A stretch of DNA of 64,000 nucleotides from Flavobacteriales bacterium (GCA_016722445.1 JADKIZ010000017.1:21853-85852); one strand, 5' to 3'; shown: positions 1-10,105, counted from the stretch's first letter. Made by a program: numbers and translations. Notes: generated by a model not told the origin, from the letters alone.

Positions 1-81
1 GGTGCGCGGTCCTTTCGATGTGCTGCTATGAAAAGTATTTTTCTGATGCCTGCGAAAATAACCTGCGATTACTTTCGTAAC

Positions 82-534
82 ATGAGAACCCATGAATATC
101 AGCTACAAATAGTCTGGACTGGCAATAACGGCACTGGTACCAGCGACTATACACAATATCGCCGCGATCATGAAATCTCCGCCAAAGGGAAAACCACTTT
201 GTACGGTTCTGCAGATCCCGCATTCCGCGGCGATCCAGGGAAGTATAATCCGGAAGAGTTGTTTCTTTCATCCATATCAACCTGTCATATGCTGTGGTTT
301 CTTCACCTTTGTTCAGATGCAGGTATTGTCGTTATGTCTTATGAAGACAATCCAATAGGCTACATGATAGAAGGCGGAACTGAAGCTGGGAGATTTATCA
401 AAGTGGAATTACATCCTGTCATCTCGATCACCGATCAAGCAAGACTGCAGGAAGCCCATCAACTACACTTTGCTGCAAGTGAAAAGTGTTTTATCAGAAA
501 CTCCTGCAATTTTCCGATAGAATGCGTGCTATGA
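82..534 (+). CDS. OsmC/Ohr-family peroxiredoxin-like protein
   Basis: The 150-residue product has the OsmC fold signature: an N-terminal beta region, the segment NPEELFLSSISTCHMLWFL with the first conserved cysteine, and a second cysteine in AASEKCFI near the C-terminus. In this family the paired cysteines reduce organic hydroperoxides in the cytoplasm. I start at the ATG at 82 (MRTHEYQ) because the family begins at this beta strand; the ATG at 28 adds 18 residues of unlikely sequence. The gene stands alone and converges with the giant gene on the other strand, sharing the hairpin at 565-593. Family assignment is firm, the substrate is not known. Confidence 0.88.
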   Translation: MRTHEYQLQIVWTGNNGTGTSDYTQYRRDHEISAKGKTTLYGSADPAFRGDPGKYNPEELFLSSISTCHMLWFLHLCSDAGIVVMSYEDNPIGYMIEGGTEAGRFIKVELHPVISITDQARLQEAHQLHFAASEKCFIRNSCNFPIECVL

Positions 535-564
535 AGTAATTTTCATCCAAACAACCGCATAAAA

Positions 565-593
565 AAAGGGCAGTGTTTTCACACTGCCCTTTG
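565..593 (-). terminator. Intrinsic terminator between convergent genes
   Basis: A perfect stem GGGCAGTGT/ACACTGCCC with a four-base loop, extended by AAA/TTT pairs. The A-tract on the plus strand becomes a U-tract for minus-strand transcripts, so it mainly ends the giant minus-strand gene, and may also serve the OsmC gene. Confidence 0.85.
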
Positions 594-611
594 CCAAACA
601 CTTTGAATCAA

Positions 612-3600
612 TTAGTTTGTAACGATGACCTTTTGATTTACAAGGCCATCAGCATTTTCACCACGGATAAAATAGAATCCGGTACTCAAACCTGTTATTT
701 CTGTTCTGAATAAATTGTATTCATTCAGTTCAAAAGTGCTTACCATTTGACCAACCTGATTGATTAAATAGAATTGACCTTTTGAAGGTGACTCAACCAT
801 GAAAGTACCAGTATTCGGATTAGGATAAATTTTCAAATTAACATCCACATCCATATTCTTGAGAATGGCTTCATCACCGCCCTCCGCAGCCATACATGTA
901 GTAACAGTCACCGACTTAGATCGGTTTGCAGAAGTACCGCATGCGTTCGTTGCTTTCACATACAACGTACCATTTACGCCACCCCAGTTCACCGTCAAAG
1001 AATCAGTTCCTTGTCCTGAAGCTATCGTAACGCTTGCAGGAACAGTCCATGTATAAGTTAAACCACTGATTTCAGTAGTAGAATATACCAATCCGGTCTG
1101 ACCACTGCACACAGGTGTAGGACCGACAATGGTTGCCGGCGTAGCTGGCTTACCATACAAGGTGAGGCATTTGTTTGTTCCATTACCACAAGCATTAGAT
1201 GCATAAACACATAGAGATCCGGAAATGAAGTTCGCAGGAACGTTGATCACAACGCTGTTACCATTATTGGTTACCATCGTGCAACCAGCAGGCAATGTCC
1301 ATGTATATCCTGTAGCTCCTGATACTGCACTCACGCTATAAGTGAAGTTACCACCAGCACAAAGGTTGGTAGACGTACCAGAGATCACGCCCGAAATATT
1401 CGGCACAGAATAAACATTGGTACTTCTGATGGCACCTGTTCCGCAATTGCTCACGCCTCGCACACTCACAACTCCACTTGTAAAGTTGGATGGGAAAGTC
1501 ACGTTGATGCTGTTCGTTCCTTGACCTGAATTGATCACTGCTCCTGATGGAACAGTCCACAAATAACTTGTAGCAGCAGTCATCGCTGCGATGCTATAAG
1601 TCTGGGTTGAACCCGAACAAACTCCAACCGTAGTTCCGGAGATGGTTCCAGGCGTGCCAGGAATACCATAAACAGACATATTGCGATTAGAACTTTGACC
1701 AAAACAATTCACAGATCTCACTGAAACTGTTCCTGATGTTGTGAAAGCAGCACCGAAAGCAATGGTGCAAGATGTTGTTCCCTGTCCACTCACAATGGAT
1801 GCATTCACTGGTGCAGTCCATGTGTATGACGCAGCATTAGTAACAGGAGAGATCGTGTAGGTCTGGGTTGTATTTGCACAAACATTAAAGCTTGGTCCTG
1901 AAATCATGCCCGGCATGGAAGGATTAGCCGTGAGTGCAATGACAGAGCGACAGAAAGAAACACTTTGACCGCAAGCATTCACTGCTTTGATGCAAAGATT
2001 ACCAGTCGCATAAGTAGCGCCAAAGCTTAAAGTAATCGAGTTTGTGGTTGAACTTCCAGTTGCTCCAGTTGGCAATGTCCACACATATGAAGTTGCACCA
2101 GCCACTGGATCAACATAGAAAACATTTCCTGTTGAATTTCTACAAACACCATTCGGTCCATAGATAAATGTTGGAGCTGCAGGGGCACTGCCACCATCAT
2201 TGCCAACAACCGCGTTTGCGTTTGCTGTGCAACCACCTGCTCCCGTTATGGTCACCGAATAATTACCAGCTTGCACATTGCTTAAATCCTCACTGGTGGC
2301 ACCATTGCTCCACAAATAAGTGAATGGGCCAGGATTATCTGATACAGTAAGATCAACACTTCCATTGCTTCCTCCAACACATGTTGCGTTAGTTGCTACT
2401 GCAGAGGCAGTCATGGTGCAACATCCTTCATCGACCGAAGTATCGCAGTCATCATCTATACCATTGCCACAAACTTCTGTAGCACCCGGATAAATGTTCT
2501 CATTGCCATCATTACAATCGGTGCTGTTGCCTACATAACCAATAGGCTGCGTGCAGCCAGTGCTGGTCGAGGCCAAATCACCAAATCCATCACCGTCTGT
2601 ATCTGCATACCAAGTAGATGTCGCAGAAACTGTGATGGATATTTGATTCGAATTAGCTGTTGAAGGACTTGCACAAGCGTCATTCGATGTCAATACACAA
2701 CTCACCACCTGACCATTGGTCAATGATGAAGTTGAATATGTATCGCTGTTGGTACCTACGTTAGAACCATCCACTTTCCATTGATAAGAAGGAGATGCGC
2801 CACCATTGGTTGGTGTTGCAGTGAAGGTCAATGATGAGCCAGCACAAGTTGGATTGCTTCCACTAGTCAATGCAATTGCAACAGATGGTGTTACTGATGT
2901 AGTAACGTTCATCGTGATATTGTTTGAGTTCGCAGTTGTCGGACTTGCACAAGATGCATTCGATGTCATTGTACAACTTACCACCTGACCATTGGTCAAT
3001 GATGAAGTTGAATATGTAGCGCTATTGGTACCAACGTTTGAACCATCCACTTTCCATTGATAAGAAGGAGATGCGCCACCATTGGTTGGTGTTGCAGTGA
3101 AGGTCAATGATGAACCTGTACAAGATGGATTGCTTCCACTAGTCAATGCAATTGCAACAGATGGTGTTACTGATGTAGTAACGTTCATCGTGATATTGTT
3201 TGAGTTCGCAGTTGTCGGACTTGCACAAGATGCATTCGATGTCATTGTACAACTTACCACCTGACCATTGGTCAATGATGAAGTTGAATATGTAGCGCTA
3301 TTGGTACCAACGTTTGAACCATCCACTTTCCATTGATAAGAAGGAGATGCGCCACCATTGGTTGGTGTTGCAGTGAAGGTCAATGAAGCCCCTGCACAAG
3401 TTGGATTACTTCCGCTTGTCAATGCAATTGCAACAGATGGTGTTACTGATGAAGTAACCGTCATCGTGATATTGTTTGAGTTCGCAGTTGTCGGACTCGC
3501 ACAAGATGCATTCGATGTCATTGTACAACTTACCACCTGTCCATTGATCAATGATGAAGTTGAATATGTAGCGCTATTGGTACCAACGTTTGAACCATCC

Positions 3601-6600
3601 ACTTTCCATTGATAAGAAGGAGATGCGCCACCATTGGTTGGTGTTGCAGTGAAGGTCAATGAAGCCCCTGCACAAGTTGGATTTGTTCCGCTTGTCAATG
3701 CAATTGACACAGATGGTGTTACTGAAGAAGTAACCGTCATCGTGATATTGTTCGAGTTCGCAGTTGTCGGACTTGCACAAGATGCATTCGATGTCATTGT
3801 ACAACTTACCACCTGACCATTGGTCAATGATGAAGTTGAATATGTAGCACTATTAGTACCAACGTTTGAACCATCCACTTTCCATTGATAAGAAGGAGAT
3901 GCGCCACCATTGGTTGGTGTTGCAGTGAAGGTCAATGAAGCTCCCGCACAAGTAGGATTGGTTCCGCTTGTCAATGCGATTGACACAGATGGTGTTACTG
4001 TTGAAGTAACAGTCATTGTGATATTGTTCGAGTTCGCAGTTATCGGACTTGCACAAGATGCATTCGATGTCATTGTACAACTTACCACCTGACCATTGGT
4101 CAACGATGAAGTAGTATATGTTGCACTGTTGGTGCCTACGTTCGAGCCATTCACTTTCCACTGATAAGATGGAGATGCACCACCATTGGTTGGTGTTGCC
4201 GTGAAGGTCAATGATGAACCTGTACAAGTTGGATTGGTTCCGCTTGTCAATGCGATTGACACAGATGGTGTTACTGAAGAAGTAACCGTCATCGTGATAT
4301 TGTTTGAGTTAGCAGTTGTTGGACTCGCACAAGCGGCATTCGATGTCATCGTACAACTCACCACCTGACCATTGGTCAATGATGAAGTAGTATATGTTGC
4401 ACTGTTGGTGCCTACGTTCGAGCCGTTCACTTTCCATTGATAAGATGGAGATGCGCCACCATTGGTTGGTGTTGCAGTGAAGGTCAATGAAGCTCCTGCA
4501 CAAGTTGGATTTGTTCCGCTTGTCAATGCAATTGACACTGATGGTGTTACTGTTGAAGTAACGTTCATCGTGATGTTGTTTGAGTTAGCAGTTGTTGGAC
4601 TTGCACAAGATGCATTCGATGTCATCGTACAACTCACCACCTGACCATTGGTCAATGATGAAGTAGTATATGTTGCACTGTTGGTGCCTACGTTCGAGCC
4701 GTTCACTTTCCATTGATAAGATGGAGATGCGCCACCATTGGTTGGAGTAGCAGTGAAAGTCAATGATGATCCCGCACAAGAAGGATTGTTTCCAGATGTG
4801 AGTGCTATGGATACTGCTGGAGTAACCGCATTATTGACTGTCATCGTAATACTGTTCGATGAAATCGTTGCTGTTCCTCCACCAATCGTAAAGGTGATGT
4901 TTGGTCTGTAAGAAACAGTTGTACCTGTCGCAACAGAACAAGCACCTGCACCAGCTACATCGTCTGCCTGATAATAAGTGCAAGCTACAAAAGAGCTTGC
5001 CGTTCTGTAAGTTTGATATGCTGCCGTACCGACAACTTGGTTAGAAAAACAAATATCAATGACGATATTGCTTGTTCCATCCCAGTTGAAAGGGGTTGTA
5101 AATACATGTGTATTCAATGTATTGAGCGCTGGTGTGTAGTTTGTTGGTCCATACACTGTTGTAAATGTTGGGGTTTGGAAGGTGGTTGTAGCGACAGTTG
5201 CGGTAGTATGCGCCATTTTCATGGTATAACCATTCAAAGTAGCTGGATCACCCGTTGTTCCTGCTACATCAAATCCCAAAGAAGAAATACTACCAGCAGC
5301 GAGACCGAGTGCTGTCAATTCCGATGCACGGATAATCCATTGTTGACGGCCATTACCGTAATATGTTGGATAAGCAGCTCCCTGAGCACTTGTTGTCGCA
5401 TTTGTGGTAGTACCTGTTCCGAGTTTGGCAATCGAAGGACAAGAACCCGCAGAGGTCAATTGACATAATACAACATCATTATTGGCCAATGCTGAAGTTG
5501 TGTAGGTGGTACTATTTGTTCCCACATTGCTACCATTCAATTTCCACTGATAAATCGGGGAAACGGCATTGGTCGTCGTAGCAGTGAATGTCGCGCTAAC
5601 TCCATTGCACATAGGATTCGTACCTGCTGTCTGTGCTACGCTAATGGTTGCTGAACCAGCAGAATTTACCGACATCGTGATGGCATTTGAGGTAGCAGTT
5701 GATGAAGTCACACATGCCACTGAAGAGGTCATGACACAAGTAACTATCTGTCCGTCGGTTAAAGTAGCAGAACTATAAGTCGGACTGTTGGTGCCAACAT
5801 TGGTTCCGTTCACTTTCCATTGATATGAAGGTGTTGCTCCACCATTAGTTGGTGTTGCAGTAAATACCACACCAATATTCGGACATGTTGGATTCGAACC
5901 TCCAGTAATGGCAATGGATACTGCTGGAGTAACCAAAGTTGTAGTTGACATGGTGATGGCATTTGACGTTGCTGGATTGTTGGTAACACCTGCCAGATTT
6001 GAGGTCATCACACAAGTCACAACTTGACCAGCAGTCAATGTTGAAGTTGAATATGTTGGACTGTTGGTTCCCACATTGGCTCCGTCAACTTTCCATTGAT
6101 AAGATGGAGATGAACCACCATTGACAGGAGTTGCGGTAAACACAGATGTTTCACCAGGACATTTTGGATTATTACCACTTGTTAGAGAAATAACGACACT
6201 GGCATCCGTGGTGCAGCTTTGGATTTGATACGAAAAGATATGCGTTCGGGCAGCACTGCCTCCACTTGTACCCCCCATGTATTCACTGGTACTCCAGAAA
6301 GTAATACCATCAGGATCGAGACAAGTGTGCGAGTAATCTCCAACCCTGTTTGTTCCTGTCTGATAACCAGTACCAGCCACCACCTGTACTTCCGTCAAAG
6401 GAAGTGTACCAAGTGGGTCACAAGTTCTTCTACCAGTATAATAGAGACCAGGATAAATAGAGGTTGCATCAGACTTGATATAACTCAAACCAATAGAACC
6501 GTTGTTATCCATTGCAATTGCACCCATCCAGCGTGTAGCTGCATCAGGTGTATAGATACCTTGCTGATAGACAGACCATGTTCCTGTTGATTGATTCTGG

Positions 6601-7808
6601 CGCATTTCGCACCACATAATGCTGCGTTGATTTGCATTGATCCTTACACCCCAATTCAATACAACAGTATTGTATCCACCCCAAATTTTATACTGGGCGC
6701 GGTACATCAAAACGCCGCCAATACCATCCAGCTTTTGGGTTGTTCCTGGTTGTGAACAGTCATTCCAACTTGCATTATATGATGCATCAAAAGAATCAGT
6801 TGGAATTGCACCAACAGAAGTAATTGTCGCAGTTGGTGTTGTTGGCACCCAGTTCACACTCATGTTATAAATATTGATGGCATCAGTGAAACCAGCTCCC
6901 CAACCATTGTCCGAATAAGAAAAGATTGGGCAAGGTGTACCTACTGCAGGCAGAGAGCCATCTGCGGCATCTCCAGGCAATGGACAAAAGAATCCACCAC
7001 CATCTGGTGGAGAGTAGTTGACATAATCAGATCTGGCAGAAGCAGATCCAGCAAGCATGGCATCACGTTCAAAACAAAACACCTTCTGGGTGGATTGATT
7101 TGATGTCATGTAATAACCATCCGACCATACTGAGAACTTCAAATAGTCTGGGAATTGTGGTGAGGTGAATGTATATGTATAGTATGAACCTGTAGGATCA
7201 GCTGATGTAGAAACGGCGATATAAATATTGTTGTTTCCTGAACCGAATTGCGCCAAAAACCAACGATTGGCCGCTTTGTCGTACATCACAATCGGGTCAC
7301 CTGCGTTTGCAGTTGCAGGACTCCAAAGGTTACCCAAAGTGGCCGTAAGCTGCACTGCTCCAGTTGTTTTATTGTAGACTTTAAATGTTGTGCTGTTGAT
7401 CATTTGCACATAGTGATTCGGACCAACGGCACCAGATGGGTCCATCGGACGAAATCCAGTGGCTGTTTGACCTGACCAACTCGCTTTCATTTCGCCAGAA
7501 GGCAATACCCCTTTGATTTTTTGCAGAAGCTTTTCGGAGTTTCCGTATTTCTCACCATGTTCTTCCACGGTGTAAGGAAACTTCTGAGGTGTGCGGTGAA
7601 GCCTATCACCACTTTCTTCACGCCCCTGACGTTTGATTTTGCGTTTCAAGAAAACTTCGTCCTCATTTACTGGATTTTCTTTGAAAATTTCTGAGATTGG
7701 ACGTGTTACATGAAATTCAGATGCAACAATAAAGTTGCTTTCATTGTTTTGTGAAAACGACACGATGGACAACATGACCATTGTGCACAACAGGTAAATT
7801 TTCCTCAT
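612..7808 (-). CDS. Giant secreted T9SS protein with tandem Ig-like repeats
   Basis: The 2398-residue product starts with a signal peptide (MRKIYLLCTMVMLSIVSFSQ). Residues about 100-520 form a globular region that looks like a beta-propeller. Then come eleven Ig-like modules of about 92 residues, each with a conserved SYQWKV core and paired cysteines. Module 3 is interrupted by about 170 unrelated residues (roughly 800-970), and modules 4-11 are nearly identical. A MopE-type motif rich in Asp and Cys (DTDGDGFGD, DCNDGNENIYPGATE) follows near 1730-1795, then a SprB-like repeat and five PKD-like domains (about 1870-2300). The last 75 residues are a type A T9SS sorting domain (IYPNPNTGTFMVES). 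I infer a surface adhesin or cell-envelope display protein; no catalytic site is visible. Confidence 0.93.
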   Translation of the reverse strand: MRKIYLLCTMVMLSIVSFSQNNESNFIVASEFHVTRPISEIFKENPVNEDEVFLKRKIKRQGREESGDRLHRTPQKFPYTVEEHGEKYGNSEKLLQKIKGVLPSGEMKASWSGQTATGFRPMDPSGAVGPNHYVQMINSTTFKVYNKTTGAVQLTATLGNLWSPATANAGDPIVMYDKAANRWFLAQFGSGNNNIYIAVSTSADPTGSYYTYTFTSPQFPDYLKFSVWSDGYYMTSNQSTQKVFCFERDAMLAGSASARSDYVNYSPPDGGGFFCPLPGDAADGSLPAVGTPCPIFSYSDNGWGAGFTDAINIYNMSVNWVPTTPTATITSVGAIPTDSFDASYNASWNDCSQPGTTQKLDGIGGVLMYRAQYKIWGGYNTVVLNWGVRINANQRSIMWCEMRQNQSTGTWSVYQQGIYTPDAATRWMGAIAMDNNGSIGLSYIKSDATSIYPGLYYTGRRTCDPLGTLPLTEVQVVAGTGYQTGTNRVGDYSHTCLDPDGITFWSTSEYMGGTSGGSAARTHIFSYQIQSCTTDASVVISLTSGNNPKCPGETSVFTATPVNGGSSPSYQWKVDGANVGTNSPTYSTSTLTAGQVVTCVMTSNLAGVTNNPATSNAITMSTTTLVTPAVSIAITGGSNPTCPNIGVVFTATPTNGGATPSYQWKVNGTNVGTNSPTYSSATLTDGQIVTCVMTSSVACVTSSTATSNAITMSVNSAGSATISVAQTAGTNPMCNGVSATFTATTTNAVSPIYQWKLNGSNVGTNSTTYTTSALANNDVVLCQLTSAGSCPSIAKLGTGTTTNATTSAQGAAYPTYYGNGRQQWIIRASELTALGLAAGSISSLGFDVAGTTGDPATLNGYTMKMAHTTATVATTTFQTPTFTTVYGPTNYTPALNTLNTHVFTTPFNWDGTSNIVIDICFSNQVVGTAAYQTYRTASSFVACTYYQADDVAGAGACSVATGTTVSYRPNITFTIGGGTATISSNSITMTVNNAVTPAVSIALTSGNNPSCAGSSLTFTATPTNGGASPSYQWKVNGSNVGTNSATYTTSSLTNGQVVSCTMTSNASCASPTTANSNNITMNVTSTVTPSVSIALTSGTNPTCAGASLTFTATPTNGGASPSYQWKVNGSNVGTNSATYTTSSLTNGQVVSCTMTSNAACASPTTANSNNITMTVTSSVTPSVSIALTSGTNPTCTGSSLTFTATPTNGGASPSYQWKVNGSNVGTNSATYTTSSLTNGQVVSCTMTSNASCASPITANSNNITMTVTSTVTPSVSIALTSGTNPTCAGASLTFTATPTNGGASPSYQWKVDGSNVGTNSATYSTSSLTNGQVVSCTMTSNASCASPTTANSNNITMTVTSSVTPSVSIALTSGTNPTCAGASLTFTATPTNGGASPSYQWKVDGSNVGTNSATYSTSSLINGQVVSCTMTSNASCASPTTANSNNITMTVTSSVTPSVAIALTSGSNPTCAGASLTFTATPTNGGASPSYQWKVDGSNVGTNSATYSTSSLTNGQVVSCTMTSNASCASPTTANSNNITMNVTTSVTPSVAIALTSGSNPSCTGSSLTFTATPTNGGASPSYQWKVDGSNVGTNSATYSTSSLTNGQVVSCTMTSNASCASPTTANSNNITMNVTTSVTPSVAIALTSGSNPTCAGSSLTFTATPTNGGASPSYQWKVDGSNVGTNSDTYSTSSLTNGQVVSCVLTSNDACASPSTANSNQISITVSATSTWYADTDGDGFGDLASTSTGCTQPIGYVGNSTDCNDGNENIYPGATEVCGNGIDDDCDTSVDEGCCTMTASAVATNATCVGGSNGSVDLTVSDNPGPFTYLWSNGATSEDLSNVQAGNYSVTITGAGGCTANANAVVGNDGGSAPAAPTFIYGPNGVCRNSTGNVFYVDPVAGATSYVWTLPTGATGSSTTNSITLSFGATYATGNLCIKAVNACGQSVSFCRSVIALTANPSMPGMISGPSFNVCANTTQTYTISPVTNAASYTWTAPVNASIVSGQGTTSCTIAFGAAFTTSGTVSVRSVNCFGQSSNRNMSVYGIPGTPGTISGTTVGVCSGSTQTYSIAAMTAATSYLWTVPSGAVINSGQGTNSINVTFPSNFTSGVVSVRGVSNCGTGAIRSTNVYSVPNISGVISGTSTNLCAGGNFTYSVSAVSGATGYTWTLPAGCTMVTNNGNSVVINVPANFISGSLCVYASNACGNGTNKCLTLYGKPATPATIVGPTPVCSGQTGLVYSTTEISGLTYTWTVPASVTIASGQGTDSLTVNWGGVNGTLYVKATNACGTSANRSKSVTVTTCMAAEGGDEAILKNMDVDVNLKIYPNPNTGTFMVESPSKGQFYLINQVGQMVSTFELNEYNLFRTEITGLSTGFYFIRGENADGLVNQKVIVTN
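2626..4833 (-). repeat. Tandem array, eight copies of 276 bp
   Basis: Inside the giant gene, eight consecutive in-frame copies of a 92-codon Ig-like unit differ at only a few positions. Differences cluster as small variants, for example KVNGSNV versus KVDGSNV and TNPTC versus SNPSC. On the plus strand each copy produces the same spurious 60-codon open frame every 276 bp. Such near-identity points to recent expansion by recombination or slippage. The copy number may be miscounted by assembly. Confidence 0.95.
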
Positions 7809-7870
7809 TGCGGTTTAATTCGAAGATTTGATTGGTAATAAAAAAAGTCAGGTAGCGGGACTGAAAGCCA

Positions 7871-7878
7871 CAAAGTTA
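7871..7878 (-). promoter_or_regulatory. -7 promoter element for the giant gene
   Basis: Plus-strand CAAAGTTA is TAACTTTG on the coding strand, a match to Bacteroidota TAnnTTTG, lying about 60 bases before the ATG at 7808. I see no good TTG at the usual spacing, so support rests on the -7 box alone. Confidence 0.5.
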
Positions 7879-8184
7879 ATTCAGTATTAACAAAGTTGTA
7901 CGGAAGTTTTGACAATTCGTTATTCATTTTTAAAAAGTCAATACAAAATTGAGTTATTCGGATTTATAGCCGAAATCCATGGATGTTCTTCGGTTCTAAA
8001 TCCATTCAGCATCATGTCGATTGGCCAAAAACCAAATGCCAATATAAAATTGTCACATTATCAGTTTGATTTTCTGGCATTTACCCAACACGCAGTACAC
8101 CAATTCCATTCAGTTGATACGCCTTCAATCAATTTTTAATCGAAGAATATTTTAATTTCGTCGAAACTATTACGCAATTTGTAC
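7879..8184. other. Intergenic spacer with no convincing gene
   Basis: This AT-rich spacer separates the divergent giant gene and protease gene. It holds promoter sequence for both. The only open frame (76 codons from a TTG) has no recognisable protein character. Confidence 0.6.
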
Positions 8185-8192
8185 TATCTTTG
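8185..8192 (+). promoter_or_regulatory. -7 promoter element for the protease gene
   Basis: TATCTTTG is an exact TAnnTTTG match. Transcription would begin near 8199, which rules out the upstream TTG at 8179 as the start codon and supports the TTG at 8212 or the ATG at 8239. No clear -33 TTG is seen. Confidence 0.6.
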
Positions 8193-8211
8193 TTTCACTG
8201 AAAAACCAAAA

Positions 8212-9747
8212 TTGAAGTCTTTCCTCAACACCATACTCATGGCGCTGTTTTTTTATAGCGTTTCATTCGGTCAGGCAAATTCGCCGCATACCGATGAGGA
8301 AATCAGTTTTCGCAATTTTATGGGAGGTGTTCGTTATGCCCACATTGTTGATTCTGAATACCGTAAGTATTACCGATCCGTAAAAGATGATGACCATGCA
8401 TTGGTCATTAAAGGAGTAGAAAATTTCCTCAAAAAGTATGGTTTTGAAGCTGTCACCGTCGGAGGAAAAGAAGACGCGCCTGATACATATCCTTCACTCT
8501 GCGAGTTGACCATTGTAACACCACAATGGGACAAGGAAAATGGTTTGATTGTGAATCTCCATTTATCATTTAGTTCATGTCAGGGCGATATCATTCAGGT
8601 GCCATGCCGGAAAAAAATTCCCATGTCAAAAACCATGGAAATTTCTGGCGACGTTGAACGAAGTCTTTTTCGCACTTTAGGTTATAGTAAGACTGAGTTT
8701 CATAACAGCAATAGTTTGAAGATCACACAACCTTCAACCGGTTTTAGCGAATCAAATCTGCGTGAAAAATTTCTTCAGGAAGGCACCGAAAACATTGAAG
8801 GTATTTATGAGTGTATGAAACCATCATCCACTGACCATAAATATCAGATTGGTATTGTCAGCACTGAAATAGGATATCAAATTATCTATTTGAATGGTGC
8901 AAAAAACCACCGCGATTGGAATCATGGAGAAATCAAAGGACAATTAACGCCAACCGCCAGCAACACAATCTATAAGTCCAGTTGGAAAACCGATTCAAAA
9001 GAAGAAGATATCTCCGACTATGTCAATTTCAAAGATGGACTGATGTCATTTGTGAATACCCCAGAACAACCGTGGATCAAGATTTTTCCGACATCCCACG
9101 ACATGAAATCTGAACCGCATTCGGGCATGCTAACTGGAACAGGCTTTGCCGTTTCATCGGATGGATTGATAGCGACAGCTTATCACGTCATCGAGAACCG
9201 CAAACAAATCATCGTGCGTGGTATCGATGGCGATTTAAACAAACGATACAATGCTACAGTGATCGCCACTGATAAAAAAAATGATCTGGCCATTTTACAA
9301 ATTGAGAACATCCACTTCGAAGAATTATCGGAGAATCCTTTGCAAATTAGTCATTCGACCACGGATTTAGGTTCAGACGTATTCGTGCTCAGCTATCCGC
9401 TCACGGGGAGCATGGGAGAAGACATCAAACTCACCACCGGCATTATCAATGCAAAATCAGGATTTCAAGGAGATCAGACGAATTATCAGATATCAGCTGC
9501 TGTACACCCAGGTAGCAGTGGTGGTCCGGTGTTCAGCGCCAATGGTGCATTGGTCGGAATCGTCAATTCAAGATATCAAGGAGCAGAAAGCGTAACATAT
9601 GCTTTGAAAAGCCAATACCTGGCTACACTTTTACAGAATTCAGGCTATTCAAGTTCAAACACAGAAAGCAAACTCAACACGAATCTCACTTTATCTGCTC
9701 AAGCCCGGAAAATGTTGCCTTTCGTTTTTATCATCGAAAGTCATTGA
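8212..9747 (+). CDS. Secreted S1C (HtrA/DegP-like) serine protease
   Basis: The C-terminal half is a trypsin-like domain. Counted from the TTG at 8212, the catalytic triad is His325 (TAYHVIE), Asp358 (KNDLAIL) and Ser436 (PGSSGGPV). The first 20 residues are a typical signal peptide (MKSFLNTILMALFFYSVSFG), so it acts in the periplasm or outside. The N-terminal 280 residues match nothing I recognise. No PDZ domain is present, unlike DegP itself. The start is a TTG or the ATG at 8239, because the promoter -7 box at 8185 excludes earlier starts. It is monocistronic, and its target is unknown. Confidence 0.88.
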   Translation: MKSFLNTILMALFFYSVSFGQANSPHTDEEISFRNFMGGVRYAHIVDSEYRKYYRSVKDDDHALVIKGVENFLKKYGFEAVTVGGKEDAPDTYPSLCELTIVTPQWDKENGLIVNLHLSFSSCQGDIIQVPCRKKIPMSKTMEISGDVERSLFRTLGYSKTEFHNSNSLKITQPSTGFSESNLREKFLQEGTENIEGIYECMKPSSTDHKYQIGIVSTEIGYQIIYLNGAKNHRDWNHGEIKGQLTPTASNTIYKSSWKTDSKEEDISDYVNFKDGLMSFVNTPEQPWIKIFPTSHDMKSEPHSGMLTGTGFAVSSDGLIATAYHVIENRKQIIVRGIDGDLNKRYNATVIATDKKNDLAILQIENIHFEELSENPLQISHSTTDLGSDVFVLSYPLTGSMGEDIKLTTGIINAKSGFQGDQTNYQISAAVHPGSSGGPVFSANGALVGIVNSRYQGAESVTYALKSQYLATLLQNSGYSSSNTESKLNTNLTLSAQARKMLPFVFIIESH

Positions 9748-9851
9748 GGTTAAAACGCTTTCAGAATTCGTCGAAAAGATTCCGGCCCTTCATCTCACAA
9801 TTTACACTTATCAACAGGTATGAGTAGTTATCCCCAAAACATCAACATTCC

Positions 9852-9882
9852 TTGTCGTGTCGTTCGGTGAAAAATAGATTTG
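9852..9882 (+). promoter_or_regulatory. Bacteroidota promoter for the condensin-like operon
   Basis: TTG at 9852-9854, a 20-base spacer, then TAGATTTG at 9875-9882, matching TTG-N19/21-TAnnTTTG. Transcription should start near 9889, about 50 bases before the small ORF at 9940. Confidence 0.7.
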
Positions 9883-9887
9883 TCGAT

Positions 9888-9907
9888 TCCGGCAAAACCG
9901 GATTTTT
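9888..9907 (+). promoter_or_regulatory. Small hairpin plus T-run at the operon 5' end
   Basis: TCCGG, a five-base loop, CCGGA, then TTTTT, located right at the predicted transcript start. The shape is that of a weak terminator, which could attenuate the operon, but a five-pair stem may be chance. Confidence 0.3.
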
Positions 9908-9939
9908 CCTGTTTAACCTTATACACCCGAACGAAAGCA

Positions 9940-10068
9940 ATGAACGCAGAATACTCAGCGGAAAAAATAATGGCAGACCTGAGCCAGAAAATGAAATCAG
10001 GAAGCGATGTTGAAGAAGTAAAACTCAAATACACGCTGATAGAAGAAGAAATTGCAGAAGAAGCCTAA
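9940..10068 (+). CDS. 42-residue acidic small protein, unknown function
   Basis: The open frame from the ATG at 9940 (MNAEYSAEKIMADLSQKMKS) encodes 42 residues, predicted mostly helical and ending in a strongly acidic tail (IEEEIAEEA). The frame is open upstream to 9880, but the promoter at 9852-9882 makes the ATG at 9940 the sensible start. It lies 37 bases before the MksF-like gene and shares its transcript. I do not recognise it. It could be a small partner of the condensin-like proteins or a leader peptide. Confidence 0.55.
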   Translation: MNAEYSAEKIMADLSQKMKSGSDVEEVKLKYTLIEEEIAEEA

Positions 10069-10105
10069 TGGTTTCCTTTGAATTTCAAAAGCAAAGAAGA
10101 AACAA

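Noticed and set aside
2806..4644. Series of 60-codon plus-strand open frames every 276 bp
   Set aside because: They are the antisense shadow of the Ig-like repeats, identical in period and without start signals; no independent coding evidence.
7909..8139. 76-codon open frame between the giant gene and the protease gene
   Set aside because: TTG start, no ribosome-binding context, no recognisable protein character, and it overlaps promoter sequence.
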